A stretch of DNA of 64,000 bases from Methanococcus voltae PS (GTDB lineage: Archaea > AGJL01 > Methanococci > Methanococcales > Methanococcaceae): the NCBI RefSeq assembly GCF_024807035.1, contig NZ_JANUCQ010000001.1, forward strand, positions 221,990 through 285,989. The letters run 5' to 3'. A model generated the notes under the pieces. It made no database searches. It was not told where the DNA came from and saw only the letters and a list, made by a program, of their open reading frames with translations. This document shows, in pieces, positions 10,179 through 21,186 of the stretch. Both the position numbers and the translations under genes were made by a program. Positions within the stretch are counted from its first letter, which is position 1, and the number at the start of each line of letters is the position of its first letter.

Positions 10179-11033
10179 TTACTTTAAATATTTTGGTGTA
10201 GCCAAAAATACTCCTTTATGAACTTCTTCATCATAGTATTTAGTTTCCATACCGTATTTTTCCATTTTAGCAACAATTTCATCGGAATTTGTTTCTAAAG
10301 GACTGTTTTGTTTCGATGCTAATGTAAAACTCCAAAATCCACTCGGGTATGTAGGGATTGAACACACCATCGGTCTTATAAATCCAAATCCTGCGTCTTT
10401 TAAGTGTCCTTTGATTTTAGAAATAAGAGTTTCATGTAATAATGGACTTTCGGTCTGTTGAACCATAACTCCGTCATCAGTTAAGCATTTATATAAGTTA
10501 TTGTAAAATTCCATCTCAAATAAACCTGCTGCTGGTCCAACTGGGTCAGGACAGTCTACAATAATTACATCATATCTTTTTGCTGTTTTAGCAACGTCTG
10601 CAACGTATTTTATACCGTCTGTTACGATAACGTTTACTTTTTCATCGTCAATTTTACAACTTAAGGTAGGCATGTATTTTTTACAAGCTTCAATTACCAT
10701 ACCATCTAATTCTACAAAATCAACAGATTCAACGGTTTCGTGTTTTAAAACTTCACGAACTGTTCCTCCGTCTCCACCGCCAATTACAAGCACATTTTTA
10801 GGGTTTCCATGTGTAAATAATGCAGGGTGGGATATTAATTCGTGGTATATAAACTCGTCTCTTTCAGTTGTTTGATAAGTATTTTCTAATATCAAGGTTT
10901 TTCCGTATTCATATGTGTCTATAACTTGAATTTCTTGATATTCTGATTTTCCAACATATAATATATCCTTAATTTTTGTAGATAAGCTTAAATTTTCGGT
11001 TTGTGGTTCTGTGTACCATGCGTCGAACTTCAT
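10179..11033 (-). CDS. speE: Spermidine synthase (polyamine aminopropyltransferase)
   Basis: The enzyme transfers an aminopropyl group from decarboxylated SAM to putrescine. The family signatures are VLVIGGGDGGTVREVLKH (SAM-type binding loop, about 84-101), VDFVELDGMVIEACKKY, and DVIIVDCPDPVGPA with the catalytic aspartate region (about 154-167). At 284 residues it has the normal length for the bacterial and archaeal family. The ATG at 11033 follows GGTGATATT. It sits between agmatinase, which makes putrescine, and SpeD, which makes decarboxylated SAM, so substrate supply is encoded on both sides. An alternative aminopropyl acceptor such as agmatine cannot be ruled out. Confidence 0.93.
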   Translation of the reverse strand: MKFDAWYTEPQTENLSLSTKIKDILYVGKSEYQEIQVIDTYEYGKTLILENTYQTTERDEFIYHELISHPALFTHGNPKNVLVIGGGDGGTVREVLKHETVESVDFVELDGMVIEACKKYMPTLSCKIDDEKVNVIVTDGIKYVADVAKTAKRYDVIIVDCPDPVGPAAGLFEMEFYNNLYKCLTDDGVMVQQTESPLLHETLISKIKGHLKDAGFGFIRPMVCSIPTYPSGFWSFTLASKQNSPLETNSDEIVAKMEKYGMETKYYDEEVHKGVFLATPKYLK

Positions 11034-11212
11034 AATATCACCATATTATTGATTGTTAGTGTTCCATATTTTACTAATTTATATGTATATCAATTTAATT
11101 AATTTAAATTCAATGAAATCTGTTTATTAATATAAACAATGCTAAAATGGATAATAACTATAGAATAATTATAAATTAATTTAAGAATTAATGAATAACC
11201 GTATTCAAAGAA

Positions 11213-11566
11213 TTATTCTACAATATTTCCTCTTTTAATATCCATAATATCAATATGGCTAGGTTTTAAGAATTCTTTTAATGTGGTGATAGTATCTTCA
11301 GGTTCAACGTGTGCGCCACAAGTAAATACATCCATAGCTGCATAGCCTAATTCTGGCCATGTGTGTATACTAATATGGCTTTCTGCAAGTACTGCAACAC
11401 CGGTAACACCTTGTGGTGAAAATTTATGGGTTTTTACACATATTAATGTAGCCCCACAAGCTTTAACTGCGTCAATTAACATTTTTTCAATACCTGGTTG
11501 GTCATCCAGAGCTTCCTTCTCGCATCCCCAAAGTTCGAGGATGATGTGTTTTCCTAACTGTTTCAA
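11213..11566 (-). CDS. speD: S-adenosylmethionine decarboxylase proenzyme (pyruvoyl type)
   Basis: The protein makes decarboxylated SAM for spermidine synthesis. At 117 residues it is the short class 1B form. Self-cleavage should occur between Glu62 and Ser63 in [12 protein letters not shown], turning Ser63 into the pyruvoyl group. The catalytic cysteine is in FTCGAHVEP. The start chosen is TTG at 11566, because [15 protein letters not shown] is the family N-terminus and GAGGCGAGAT lies just upstream. A 69-codon reading frame (11502-11711) begins upstream in another frame and runs across this start; it has only a weak ribosome binding site. Confidence 0.92.
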   Translation of the reverse strand: MKQLGKHIILELWGCEKEALDDQPGIEKMLIDAVKACGATLICVKTHKFSPQGVTGVAVLAESHISIHTWPELGYAAMDVFTCGAHVEPEDTITTLKEFLKPSHIDIMDIKRGNIVE

Positions 11567-11905
11567 CTATCTCGCCTCTTTTAATTTTTAAAAGGTTAAT
11601 ATTGTTAGTATTGGATTTATTGATATTTGTTTTTTTATTGTGAATATCACTTAATTTCAAAAATTTGAATTTTCCGCCTGAATTAACTGATTTCGGTTGA
11701 TTAAACAACATAGTTTCGAGTTCCTTTTAATTGGATTATTCATTTTTTGGATTTTTAACAGTAATTTAATTAAATTATAGTTAAAATTATATTATGTAGT
11801 TTTATGAATTTATTTAATCCTTATACAATTATAAAATATTTTTATTAAGTTATTTAGGCTTTATTGTTTTAATTTTTATTAAAGTTAAATAACTTAATTT
11901 TTTTA
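11567..11905. other. Intergenic region between pdaD and speD
   Basis: This holds the leader and presumed promoter of speD (minus strand). The only open frame, 11502-11711 on the minus strand, overlaps the speD start and is not convincingly coding. T-rich stretches on the minus strand after 11905 probably end pdaD transcripts. Confidence 0.35.
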
Positions 11906-12400
11906 TTATTTGTACCATAAAGCAGCAGCGGCGAATGCGCATCCTACTTTTTCAACGGTATGTTCAGCAGCAATTGATATGATTTCGTCAATTTCCCAGC
12001 CTCTCATTTCGAAGCCATCTTTTGCCATTTCTCTAACTGTGTCTTCTGCTTCTTTTTTGCCTCCAACACATTCGTATTCCATGATTAAACCGCATAATTC
12101 TTTATCTTTTGGTATAGCAACGCCAATGGATGCAGCAACTGTTTCTCCTTTAACGTCACTCATTTGGTATCCGTATGCTGTAGGTACTAAAGAACCCATA
12201 GGGAGTTCAGGTAATGGGATTACCTCAGCTTTTGGGGGCATAATACTGCTAATTCTTATTAAGTTAACGTTTGCGATACCTGACTCTAAAAGGCACATAT
12301 CGAAAGCATTTAAAGCTATTTCAGCGTCTCCTTCACCAGCTACTAATGATATAGTATTTGGCGCGTTGAATGGGGAGTGTATTGCACTTGATTGCATCAT
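11906..12400 (-). CDS. pdaD: Pyruvoyl-dependent arginine decarboxylase
   Basis: PdaD decarboxylates arginine to agmatine, the first step of archaeal polyamine synthesis. The 164-residue proenzyme is the family's usual size. The self-processing site is the Ser51-Ser52 pair in [11 protein letters not shown]; cleavage converts the second serine to pyruvoyl. [14 protein letters not shown] and the acidic C-terminal half also match the family. Two ATGs lie side by side (12400 and 12397), both after GAGGTGTTTGTTAT. With speB, speE and speD next to it on the same strand, the whole route from arginine to spermidine is encoded within 3.3 kb. Confidence 0.93.
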   Translation of the reverse strand: MMQSSAIHSPFNAPNTISLVAGEGDAEIALNAFDMCLLESGIANVNLIRISSIMPPKAEVIPLPELPMGSLVPTAYGYQMSDVKGETVAASIGVAIPKDKELCGLIMEYECVGGKKEAEDTVREMAKDGFEMRGWEIDEIISIAAEHTVEKVGCAFAAAALWYK

Positions 12401-12652
12401 ATAACAAACACCTCATATTTTTTCATATTTTTGGCTATTTTTGTTTAGTTTTTTTTAAAATGTTAGTTAAAAAATAGATTATAAATTATATGTTATAATT
12501 TTAAATTAATTATCCCATTATATTATATAAATAATTCGGTCAAACACATAAATACAAATATAAACGGTTTATTTAACCAAAAAACCCGTAGAACTAAATA
12601 AAATTAAAAAATAACCACATATATTTAAAAAAACAAATAATGATATAGATGA

Positions 12653-14842
12653 TTATCTTATGTTAATTATATCTGCGTTCTTTTCTACCATATACTCGTA
12701 TAATTCTAGATAAGTACTATTGGACGTCAAAAAATTGAAATTACCAATAAGTATAAGCTTACGTTTTGCACGGGTTAATGCAACATTTAATCTTCTTAAA
12801 TCGGACAAAAACCCTATTTTTTCACTTCTCACAAAAGATACGACTATAATTTCATCTTCCCTACCTTGGTATCCATCAATAGATTTTACTTTGATTTTTG
12901 GAATATTCTTCTGTTCAATAGATTCATTTTCACTAGTTTCATGCTCGGAAACTATTTCTTTTATTTTTTTCACTTGTGAATCGTAAGGGCTTATTATACT
13001 AATTGGTATACTATTTTCTAGGTATTTATTTATTATTTTATCAATAATTTTTAATTCAGACTTATTATAATATGATTTGAAATCGTCACGCTTTTCATTT
13101 CCTTCTGTATTAATTAATACAAGAGGGTTGTCGTTAAATAGGCTAGAATATAGTTCAGTATTGATATCCTTTTTATTCAAATTATTCAAATTTTTATTTT
13201 TTAATTCATCACCTGGGTTATAATTTAAATTATAATCTAAATCACTTAATGCTCTATTTTTAACCGATTCATCACTAATAAGTTGATTTTCGTAGAATAA
13301 TTTATTCGAAAAGCCCATAATTTTATCATTCATACGATATTGTATCTTTAAAATTTGGGAAAAATCTTTATTTTCTTTAATCATTCTCTCAAATAATGTA
13401 TTCTTTAATTCAATTTCATCGGATAATACCGTAGGAGGTAACTGTTTATGGTCTCCTGCCATAACAATTTTATCACATTTTAAAGCCGTAATTAATGTAG
13501 AAGGCTCCATGGACTGACTGCACTCATCAATAACACCCACATTAAAGTTAAAGTCCTCTAAATATTCACTACCTGCCATAGAATTGGTAGCAAGGACTAC
13601 ATCGGAGTTTTCAATAATATCTACAATAATTTGTTTTTCAGTTTTTGCAATTTTATCTTTAATTTTTGCAATTTTTTCATTACATCTAACCCATAAAGCC
13701 ATTTCTTCAAGTTTTTTAGGCGGTATTCCCCTTATACGCTGTTTTAACTTATCATATAGTATTATATCGTCATTGGTAAGTCCACGTCTATATTTTGGGT
13801 CAGGAATTGGAATTTCTTTTCTTTTTAAATATTCTCGTTCTAATAGTTCTCGTAATTTTATAATTTTAATATGTAATTCGTGTTTCGTTATTTTAGAATG
13901 CAAAGAGTAGTCAATTAATTCTTTTGAAATTCTAGAAGGGTGCCCAATTCTAACAATTTTTAATTTTTCGAGTTTTCCAAGTTGCCCTGATTTTTCATAT
14001 TTTAAGTTTAATTTTGGTTTCGATTTTTTGGCAATTTTTGGGGCTTTCGATAGATTTTCTAATATATTGTCTACCGCAGTATTGGAGTCAGCAGTCGCAA
14101 TAACACTATTTCCACGCTTAGTCTCTTGAATGATTAATTCCGTAATTGTACGGGTTTTACCGGTTCCTGGGGGTCCATGAACCATATACAAGTCATTAGC
14201 TAGTAAAGCACGAATCACTGCCTCTTTTTGATAAAAATTTAAATTATTGTCACAATAATCAAAATTTTCAATAATTTCATCGATTACTTTATCATTTAAT
14301 ATGTCCGATAAATTAATTATTGATTCCAAATCTAAATATTTTAAGGTTTTTTCATTAATTGCGCAATATTTGGGTTTTTCAATACCAATGATTATGTTGG
14401 CAATTTTGTTCCTCGTTACTTCAAACTTTTCAAGTGCTTTAGTCATTCTTTTAAAAGTTACATCATTAACGTATAAATCAATCCTAACATCTTTTAAAGC
14501 CCATTTTGGAACGCTTTCAACGCTAACATCAATATGATTACTACCCATTGCTATTACATTACCATAAAAATCACTTAAAAGTGGATTGCCTTTACTTATA
14601 AGTACTACATCCCCGACGGAGATGTCCATTTTTTCAAATTTATTTTTCCTTCCATATCGAACAATTTTTTCATTAAAAATCTGTTTTATAACTTTTCCAT
14701 TTAAATCTAATATTGCACGACCTGTATTTTCTCTTTTTTCACCCATTCTTTTAATTTCGTTTCTATGAAAATTTATTTCATAATCTCGCTCTTTTTTAAT
14801 TAATTTTTTAAAATTTCCCGAATAACAACTTTTTAAATCCAT
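12653..14842 (-). CDS. Superfamily 1 DNA/RNA helicase, UPF1/IGHMBP2-like
   Basis: The 729-residue protein is an ATP-dependent helicase. Motif I (Walker A) is GPPGTGKTRTITEL at about 219-232. Motif Ia is IATADSNTAVDNIL. Motif II is VIDECSQSMEPS around 440, and motif III is MAGDHKQLPPTV. Near the C-terminus are motif V (SIDGYQGREDEIIVVSFVRS) and motif VI (RLNVALTRAKRKLILIGN). This order is typical of the Upf1-like SF1B group with 5'-3' polarity. A helical insert follows motif Ia (about 260-400), and an Asn-rich stretch (about 540-560) looks like a lineage-specific expansion. Its substrate (DNA, RNA or both) is unknown. The ATG follows AGGTGCGTT. Confidence 0.88.
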   Translation of the reverse strand: MDLKSCYSGNFKKLIKKERDYEINFHRNEIKRMGEKRENTGRAILDLNGKVIKQIFNEKIVRYGRKNKFEKMDISVGDVVLISKGNPLLSDFYGNVIAMGSNHIDVSVESVPKWALKDVRIDLYVNDVTFKRMTKALEKFEVTRNKIANIIIGIEKPKYCAINEKTLKYLDLESIINLSDILNDKVIDEIIENFDYCDNNLNFYQKEAVIRALLANDLYMVHGPPGTGKTRTITELIIQETKRGNSVIATADSNTAVDNILENLSKAPKIAKKSKPKLNLKYEKSGQLGKLEKLKIVRIGHPSRISKELIDYSLHSKITKHELHIKIIKLRELLEREYLKRKEIPIPDPKYRRGLTNDDIILYDKLKQRIRGIPPKKLEEMALWVRCNEKIAKIKDKIAKTEKQIIVDIIENSDVVLATNSMAGSEYLEDFNFNVGVIDECSQSMEPSTLITALKCDKIVMAGDHKQLPPTVLSDEIELKNTLFERMIKENKDFSQILKIQYRMNDKIMGFSNKLFYENQLISDESVKNRALSDLDYNLNYNPGDELKNKNLNNLNKKDINTELYSSLFNDNPLVLINTEGNEKRDDFKSYYNKSELKIIDKIINKYLENSIPISIISPYDSQVKKIKEIVSEHETSENESIEQKNIPKIKVKSIDGYQGREDEIIVVSFVRSEKIGFLSDLRRLNVALTRAKRKLILIGNFNFLTSNSTYLELYEYMVEKNADIINIR

Positions 14843-15015
14843 AACGCACCTAATAAATTTATACCTAAATTATAAAATATATATTATATAATTAAAACGC
14901 TATATAATACTATCATTTTATTAGTAATTCAGATAATGGTGTAATTCAGATTATTCATTACACACAAATACAAAATATACGCATACACAACAATAGTTAT
15001 TTAGCCGGTGAATTC

Positions 15016-16806
15016 ATGAAAGAAACCTCTAAAATATTAATAATCACAGGAAAACAAGCTTATGAAAGAGTAAATAAGGCAGTCTTAAATTACAAAAACA
15101 TAGATGTATATCAAACAAATATTTCTATAGCTGCTTTTTTAACTCCTAATTTAATATTAAAAGCAATATCTGATTATTCAACAGAATTAAATATCTCCGA
15201 AAAAAAATTGAGCACAATTTATGATTTTATATTGGTAACAGGGTTAATTAGACACGATTTAAAAATAATAGAAGATAATATCGGCATAAAATGTTATAAA
15301 TCGACTCGTGAAGCTTCTGATATACCCCTATTAATTAAAAATTTGGAAAATATATCTTTATCAACCATTGATTATGCAGATGACCAAATTGCACAATATA
15401 TCATCAAAGAAGCAGAAAAAGAATTACAAAAAGCCGAAGAATTGCCATTATATGACATCTACGATAATGAAAATCACGAGTATGCCCACGAAATGGCTAC
15501 AAACTGTAGTCTTAATTCAAAGAATAACTTAAGCAATATAAAAATCGGAAACCTAAAAATCGGCGATAAATACCCCATGAGGGTATTGGGAGAAATAGTT
15601 CATACTCCTTGGTTATCGGATAAAGAATTAGAAAATAAAATCAATTATTACATTGATTCAGGGGCGGACATGATTGATTTGGGAATGGTGAGTAATGAAG
15701 ATAATTCTAAGGATTTAAAAAGAATAATATCGATTGCAAGAGATTTAACCGATAAACCTATTAGTGTTGATACCTTAAACACGAAAGAATTAATTGAAGC
15801 CATAAAATTGGACGTAGATATGATTTTAAGCGTAGATGCAGGTAATTCTGACGATTTAATACCTTATTTATCTAATTCTAATACTGCATCGGTTGTTTTA
15901 CCTACTAATTATAAAACAAACGAGGTACCTCACAAAGTGGCTGATAAAGTAACTAAATTAAAGGAAAATGTGGAAAAATTATTAAGCAATGATTTAAAAG
16001 TAGTTGCAGACCCAATTTTGGAGCCAATTAATAATTTGGGATGCAATTTTACCGATAGTATCGTTGCCTGTAAATTATTCAAGGAAAAATATAAATTACC
16101 AATGTTTTTTGGCATTGGTAATGTAACAGAACTTTTTGACGTGGATAGTAACGGAGTAAATGCTACTTTATGCGCAATAGGTCAAGAAGTAGGTGGTAAT
16201 ATATTATTTACCCCCGAAGCGTCGGATAAATGTAAATATTCCATAAAAGAATTGAAAATAGCTTCAAAAATAACATTTTTGGCAAAGCTTAAGAATAGTC
16301 TTCCAAAAGATTTGGGCTATACTTTGATAAATTACAAGGATAAAAAGAACGACGAAGAAATTTATAATAAATCCGAAGAAGTTAAATTATTAAATAAAAT
16401 CAATAAATGTGATGATAAACTTAATAACAAAATTAATAACAAAATTAATGGTAAAATCAATAATAAATTAGAATATAATTTATCAGAAAACGACATAATA
16501 ATTGCAAAAGAGAATGAAAAGCAAGTTTTAGACAAAGGAAGTTTTAAAATAAAATTGGATAGGGAAAATTCAAACATAATTGCAATATATTATGTATATG
16601 GGCAACCTATGAAAATTTTAAAAGGTAAAAATCCAAAGGAAATTTACGAAACAGCCTTTAGATTAAATATGGTTACAAAAATGGACCACGCCGCTTATTT
16701 CGGTAAGGAATTAGAAAAAGCAGAAATTGCCTTAAAAATCGGAAAGAAATATAATCAAGACTTTGATTTATATTACAATGATTTTTGGAATTTAAATTTG
16801 AAATAA
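15016..16806 (+). CDS. Dihydropteroate synthase-like protein (archaeal DHPS-related family)
   Basis: The protein resembles the archaeal DHPS-related family (M. jannaschii MJ0107 type). The N-terminal region (about 1-170) is a family-specific domain. The pterin-binding TIM barrel follows, with GEIVHTPWLSD, SGADMIDLGMVS, KPISVDTLNTKE and VADPILEPINNLG. These match the DHPS motifs for pterin binding. Whether it makes dihydropteroate-like intermediates for tetrahydromethanopterin is not settled for this family. Residues about 445-490 are a Lys/Asn low-complexity insert (LNNKINNKINGKINNK), unusual for an enzyme. The start follows CCGGTGAATTC. It is divergent from the helicase. Confidence 0.82.
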   Translation: MKETSKILIITGKQAYERVNKAVLNYKNIDVYQTNISIAAFLTPNLILKAISDYSTELNISEKKLSTIYDFILVTGLIRHDLKIIEDNIGIKCYKSTREASDIPLLIKNLENISLSTIDYADDQIAQYIIKEAEKELQKAEELPLYDIYDNENHEYAHEMATNCSLNSKNNLSNIKIGNLKIGDKYPMRVLGEIVHTPWLSDKELENKINYYIDSGADMIDLGMVSNEDNSKDLKRIISIARDLTDKPISVDTLNTKELIEAIKLDVDMILSVDAGNSDDLIPYLSNSNTASVVLPTNYKTNEVPHKVADKVTKLKENVEKLLSNDLKVVADPILEPINNLGCNFTDSIVACKLFKEKYKLPMFFGIGNVTELFDVDSNGVNATLCAIGQEVGGNILFTPEASDKCKYSIKELKIASKITFLAKLKNSLPKDLGYTLINYKDKKNDEEIYNKSEEVKLLNKINKCDDKLNNKINNKINGKINNKLEYNLSENDIIIAKENEKQVLDKGSFKIKLDRENSNIIAIYYVYGQPMKILKGKNPKEIYETAFRLNMVTKMDHAAYFGKELEKAEIALKIGKKYNQDFDLYYNDFWNLNLK

Positions 16807-16931
16807 TCTTATAATTTTTATAAATTATAATTTCAATATTATAACTTTTTTAAATTATACAACTAATTATATTGAACATAATAAATTAAAAAGAAAAAAG
16901 TATGATAAAGGTATGAAACGCAAGTTTTCAG

Positions 16932-17387
16932 TTATTCTACTAATAATCTTGCAGTTTCAGGTGAGTATCTCCATGTAGCAGGTAATACTTTTGTACCTTT
17001 GTAGTATTTAACTAACCTTCTGATTTTTGACTCAATTAAGTGTAAACCTGTTTTTGAGTGTGTGTCTCTTGGGTTGTTTTCTAAATGGTTTCTTAAGTTG
17101 ATAGCTTTTTTCATCAAGTTTAATAAATCTTCTGGAACTTCAGGGTAGAATCCAGCTTCTTTCATGATTGTTGAAACACTTTTTCCGGTCATTAACTTAA
17201 CGTTAGGTACACCGTACATGTCTCTCATTATGTTACCGATTAAAGCTGATTGCTTTCCTTCTTTTGCCATTTCGATAATTCTTGCTTCTACTTCCTCAGC
17301 ATTCAAAATAACCCATGCAGGAACTTCTGTTCTCAAAGGTCTTGTTGAACTGGAGGAACCTCTTTTACCAGAGTGTAATCTTGCCAT
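16932..17387 (-). CDS. rps15: 30S ribosomal protein S15
   Basis: The 151-residue protein is the archaeal/eukaryotic form of S15 (eukaryotic uS15), a small-subunit protein that binds the central domain of 16S rRNA. It begins [20 protein letters not shown], the typical archaeal N-terminal extension. The RNA-binding core near the end contains [21 protein letters not shown] and [12 protein letters not shown]. The ATG follows AAGAGGTTACAACT. It is monocistronic in this window, away from the ribosomal cluster at 45.6-49.6 kb. Confidence 0.96.
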   Translation of the reverse strand: MARLHSGKRGSSSSTRPLRTEVPAWVILNAEEVEARIIEMAKEGKQSALIGNIMRDMYGVPNVKLMTGKSVSTIMKEAGFYPEVPEDLLNLMKKAINLRNHLENNPRDTHSKTGLHLIESKIRRLVKYYKGTKVLPATWRYSPETARLLVE

Positions 17388-17552
17388 AGTTGTAACCTCT
17401 TACATTCATTGATGATTCCCAGTTCGAGCAAATGAATTATAAATTAATCATATGTTTTATAATTACATTACTTCTCGAATAAAATCTAATAGTTAAATCT
17501 TCTATATATACATAACGAACGTAAAAACAAATATTAAAATTATTAATAAATT

Positions 17553-18074
<522 letters not shown>

Positions 18075-18168
18075 TTACCTTTTATTGATTAATCCAATTT
18101 TATAAAATATCTATTCTTATTTATACCTCTATATGCTCTATTTTATAAATTTATTGTATAATTTAATT

Positions 18169-18819
18169 TTAAATTAACAATTTATCCATATTCAATTTAA
18201 CGTCATCTTTTTCAATAATTCCAATGATTTTAAATCCCGAATATTCTTCAATAGTTTTAAAAGTCTCTTCATAATAAGGAACTTCTTTTAAATCGCAAGT
18301 ACTATTGATTATAATTCCTAATACTTCAATACCCCTATTTTTTAAGAATTCTGTCGTTAAGACGGTATGATTTATAGTTCCTAAATTAGGTCTCGCAACT
18401 ACTACGCAAGGTATATTTAACATTTTGGCAATATCTGCTACGTAATAACCCTTTTTTAAAGGTACGCAAGCACCTCCTGCCCCTTCTACAACGATATATT
18501 CGTAAATAGTTTTTAAATATTCGTAAGATTCTTTAATTTTTTCAAAGTCCATTTTATACTCTGAATTTTCTACAATTGCAGATATATTGGGCGACAATGG
18601 ATTTTTAAAATTAATGGGATTTACAATGTCTATATCAATACATTTCCCATCTAAATCTTTCATATCCAATAATTTCATAATTTTATTAGTATCCGGTCTA
18701 CCGCCAGTTTCAACAGGTTTCATATAGCCTGTTTTTTTTAATTTACTTACTTCTGAAGCAATAATACCTGAAACGTGCGTTTTTCCTATATCTGTATCCG
18801 TACCTGTAATGAATATCAT
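18169..18819 (-). CDS. bioD: Dethiobiotin synthetase
   Basis: BioD closes the ureido ring of dethiobiotin using ATP and CO2. The 216-residue protein has the P-loop GTDTDIGKTHVSG (about 6-18), the KPVETGG substrate segment and VVEGAGGACVPL, which are standard for BioD. The ATG follows TTGGTGAAATT. It is the last gene of a bioW-bioF-bioD run on the minus strand. The aminotransferase bioA and synthase bioB, needed for the remaining steps, are not in this window. Confidence 0.93.
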   Translation of the reverse strand: MIFITGTDTDIGKTHVSGIIASEVSKLKKTGYMKPVETGGRPDTNKIMKLLDMKDLDGKCIDIDIVNPINFKNPLSPNISAIVENSEYKMDFEKIKESYEYLKTIYEYIVVEGAGGACVPLKKGYYVADIAKMLNIPCVVVARPNLGTINHTVLTTEFLKNRGIEVLGIIINSTCDLKEVPYYEETFKTIEEYSGFKIIGIIEKDDVKLNMDKLLI

Positions 18820-18977
18820 AATTTCACCAAATTTGAAAATTAAATAACTATTAAATAACTATTAAATTTCATATTATAAATTTTGATAAAAATATCTATT
18901 ATAATATTATATAATAAAATCGATGTTTAATTAAAAATAAAATAATATAAAATAAGATAAAATAATATCGAATAATA

Positions 18978-20150
18978 CTAGTTTTCAATATATTTACTAA
19001 TTTTATCTTTTAAATTAATAATATCCTCTTTTTCATGGCAAGAAGTAATTGAAACCCTTATTCTCTCGCTACCTTTAGCAACTGTGGGATATCTAATTCC
19101 TATACATTGATAACCAGCGTTATATAAATAATTGGACATATCCATAGTATTTTTACCAAATAAGAGAGGATATATTGGAGTTTTATGGTTATTATCAAAA
19201 TTAATATTTTTTATATCACTAAAAATTTTATTCGAGACCAATATATTCTTTTGCAATTTAGAAACATAATTCCTATTTTCAATTAATTCAAAAGATTTAG
19301 TAGCTCCAGCAATTACGTAAGGCGGTAAGGATGTAGAATATATAAAACTACGTGATTTATTTATCAAATAATCTATTAATTCAGAATATCCTGTAACATA
19401 GCCACCTACTAATCCATTAGCTTTTGATAACGTACCAATTTGTATAATATTTTCATTAGCTTTAATTTTAAAGTGTTCCAAGCTTCCTTTACCTTTTTTA
19501 CCTAAAACACCAGTGCCATGTGCATCATCAATAATTAAAGTACAATTATAGTTTTTACATAGCTTAAATAATTCATCAATAGGGGCAATATCTCCATCCA
19601 TGCTAAAAACCCCGTCCGTTATTATAAAAATATTCTCAAATTGATTTCCTTTCAAGAATTTTTCATCTTCAAGGATTTTTTTAATGAATTCAACATCACA
19701 ATGAGGATATACAATTTTTTTAGCATTCGATAGTTTGCAACCATCAATTATAGACGCATGATTAAGGCTATCACTTAAAATTAAATCTTTTTTGGAGCAT
19801 AATGCACTTATAACCCCTAAATTTGTTGCATATCCTGAAGAGTATACGAGGGACGAATCAGTACCTTTAAATTCTGAGATTGTATTTTCAAGCTTTTCAT
19901 GATTTATATTTCCGGACGTTAAACGTGACCCTGTGGAACCTGAACCATATTTTAAAGCGTCCTTTATGGCATTTAGTATCTCTTCATTCGATGATAAACA
20001 TAGATAGTCATTGGATGAAAAGTTTTTACTAATATTTTTACTAATTTTAAACTTACGTTCGCAATTAGGCTTATAAAAATTCTTAAAGGAACGATATAGA
20101 TTATTTCTTTTAATTTCCTCTAACTCTAAATTAATTCTATTTTTCAGCAT
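18978..20150 (-). CDS. bioF: 8-amino-7-oxononanoate synthase
   Basis: This PLP enzyme condenses pimeloyl-CoA with alanine. The 390-residue sequence has the alpha-oxoamine synthase features: NDYLCLSSNEEI, GSGSTGSRLTSGN, the aspartate-binding DDAHGTGVLGKKG and the PLP lysine in GTLSKANGLVGGY (about 238-250). BioF is distinguished from 2-amino-3-ketobutyrate ligase mainly by neighbours: bioW upstream supplies pimeloyl-CoA and bioD lies downstream. The ATG at 20150 follows TTGGGATACT, a weaker ribosome site, and lies 73 bp after the bioW stop codon. Confidence 0.92.
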   Translation of the reverse strand: MLKNRINLELEEIKRNNLYRSFKNFYKPNCERKFKISKNISKNFSSNDYLCLSSNEEILNAIKDALKYGSGSTGSRLTSGNINHEKLENTISEFKGTDSSLVYSSGYATNLGVISALCSKKDLILSDSLNHASIIDGCKLSNAKKIVYPHCDVEFIKKILEDEKFLKGNQFENIFIITDGVFSMDGDIAPIDELFKLCKNYNCTLIIDDAHGTGVLGKKGKGSLEHFKIKANENIIQIGTLSKANGLVGGYVTGYSELIDYLINKSRSFIYSTSLPPYVIAGATKSFELIENRNYVSKLQKNILVSNKIFSDIKNINFDNNHKTPIYPLLFGKNTMDMSNYLYNAGYQCIGIRYPTVAKGSERIRVSITSCHEKEDIINLKDKISKYIEN

Positions 20151-20223
20151 AGTATCCCAATAATTATTTGCATATCAATATATTACATATCATTAATTAT
20201 TTTATCTAGCACCATATAGTTAT

Positions 20224-21036
20224 TTAATATATCAAATAGGGCTTATTTTCTAAATTATCGATTAATTCTTTAAGGGATTGTTCATTTAAATTGGTTACAT
20301 AGAATACTCTACCACCAGTTTCCCCTAATTCTTTTAAATTTTTAATTCTAAAGTATCCATCTTCTGTAGCAACATAGCCTGTTGTATATGATGGATTATC
20401 AGAGGTGCATAATTCCGCAACTATTCCTAAATCTATAACTTTTGAGGCAATAGCTATTGCATCGATAGTTCTTTCAGTATACAAGTCGTTTTTTCTTATT
20501 TTTTCCTTTAAATTATCGTCAGTATCTATGTTTTTTACTCGAACTCCTTTGTCAACGTCGTCATTAAATGCAATATCTAATCGAGAGCCATCTAGGGAAA
20601 TTATTGCAGCTCCTCGCATTCCGCCTTCATCAATAATCTCAAACCCTAATTTAATTAGGAATTCGCATAATACATCATTGACTCCAAATTCTTTAAACTT
20701 ATTTTTTAATAATTCCCGACAATAATTCCTTGAATTTGTTTTGTTGCTCATTTCATAATTTTTTTCACATATGATGCCAATATTATCTTTATTATATACG
20801 ATAGGGATATGAGGGATTTTTTTAATTTTTTGGTTTATTTTTTCAACTTTTAAACTTATAAAGTCTGGTATCCCATTTTCATGATTCAACGCGCGAGATA
20901 CAAGTTCTGAAGCTACTTCTTCAATATTTTCTACTTTTTCAACCTTTAAAAGCCTTTCTGCACCTGAAATATGTTTTTTTTCATTTGAAGCTCTCATTTT
21001 TAGACTGTAATACTCTTGTTCATCTTCTTCTTTCAT
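20224..21036 (-). CDS. bioW: 6-carboxyhexanoate-CoA ligase (pimeloyl-CoA synthetase)
   Basis: BioW activates pimelate to pimeloyl-CoA. The 270-residue protein fits the BioW family: [21 protein letters not shown] at the start, [14 protein letters not shown], and [12 protein letters not shown]. An upstream in-frame GTG (21045) is possible, but GTGGATAAT just before the ATG at 21036 looks like a ribosome site, so I chose the ATG. It heads the bioW-bioF-bioD group. An 8-bp perfect inverted repeat lies about 150 bp upstream (21187-21216) and is a candidate operator. Confidence 0.9.
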   Translation of the reverse strand: MKEEDEQEYYSLKMRASNEKKHISGAERLLKVEKVENIEEVASELVSRALNHENGIPDFISLKVEKINQKIKKIPHIPIVYNKDNIGIICEKNYEMSNKTNSRNYCRELLKNKFKEFGVNDVLCEFLIKLGFEIIDEGGMRGAAIISLDGSRLDIAFNDDVDKGVRVKNIDTDDNLKEKIRKNDLYTERTIDAIAIASKVIDLGIVAELCTSDNPSYTTGYVATEDGYFRIKNLKELGETGGRVFYVTNLNEQSLKELIDNLENKPYLIY

Positions 21037-21186
21037 ATTATCCACATTCCGTACTAGTAAGTTATTATGCTTAATATGTTATAATACATAGAAATATACT
21101 TTAAATTTTATAATTTTGATTATTCATTTTTTATTACATTATATATTGTTTTTTAAACATTTATACTTTGATATTGTCTGAATGTT

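Noticed and set aside
11910..12404. 164-codon + strand frame opposite pdaD
   Set aside because: Full antisense shadow of a well-supported gene; no ribosome site, and its residues look like translated antisense.
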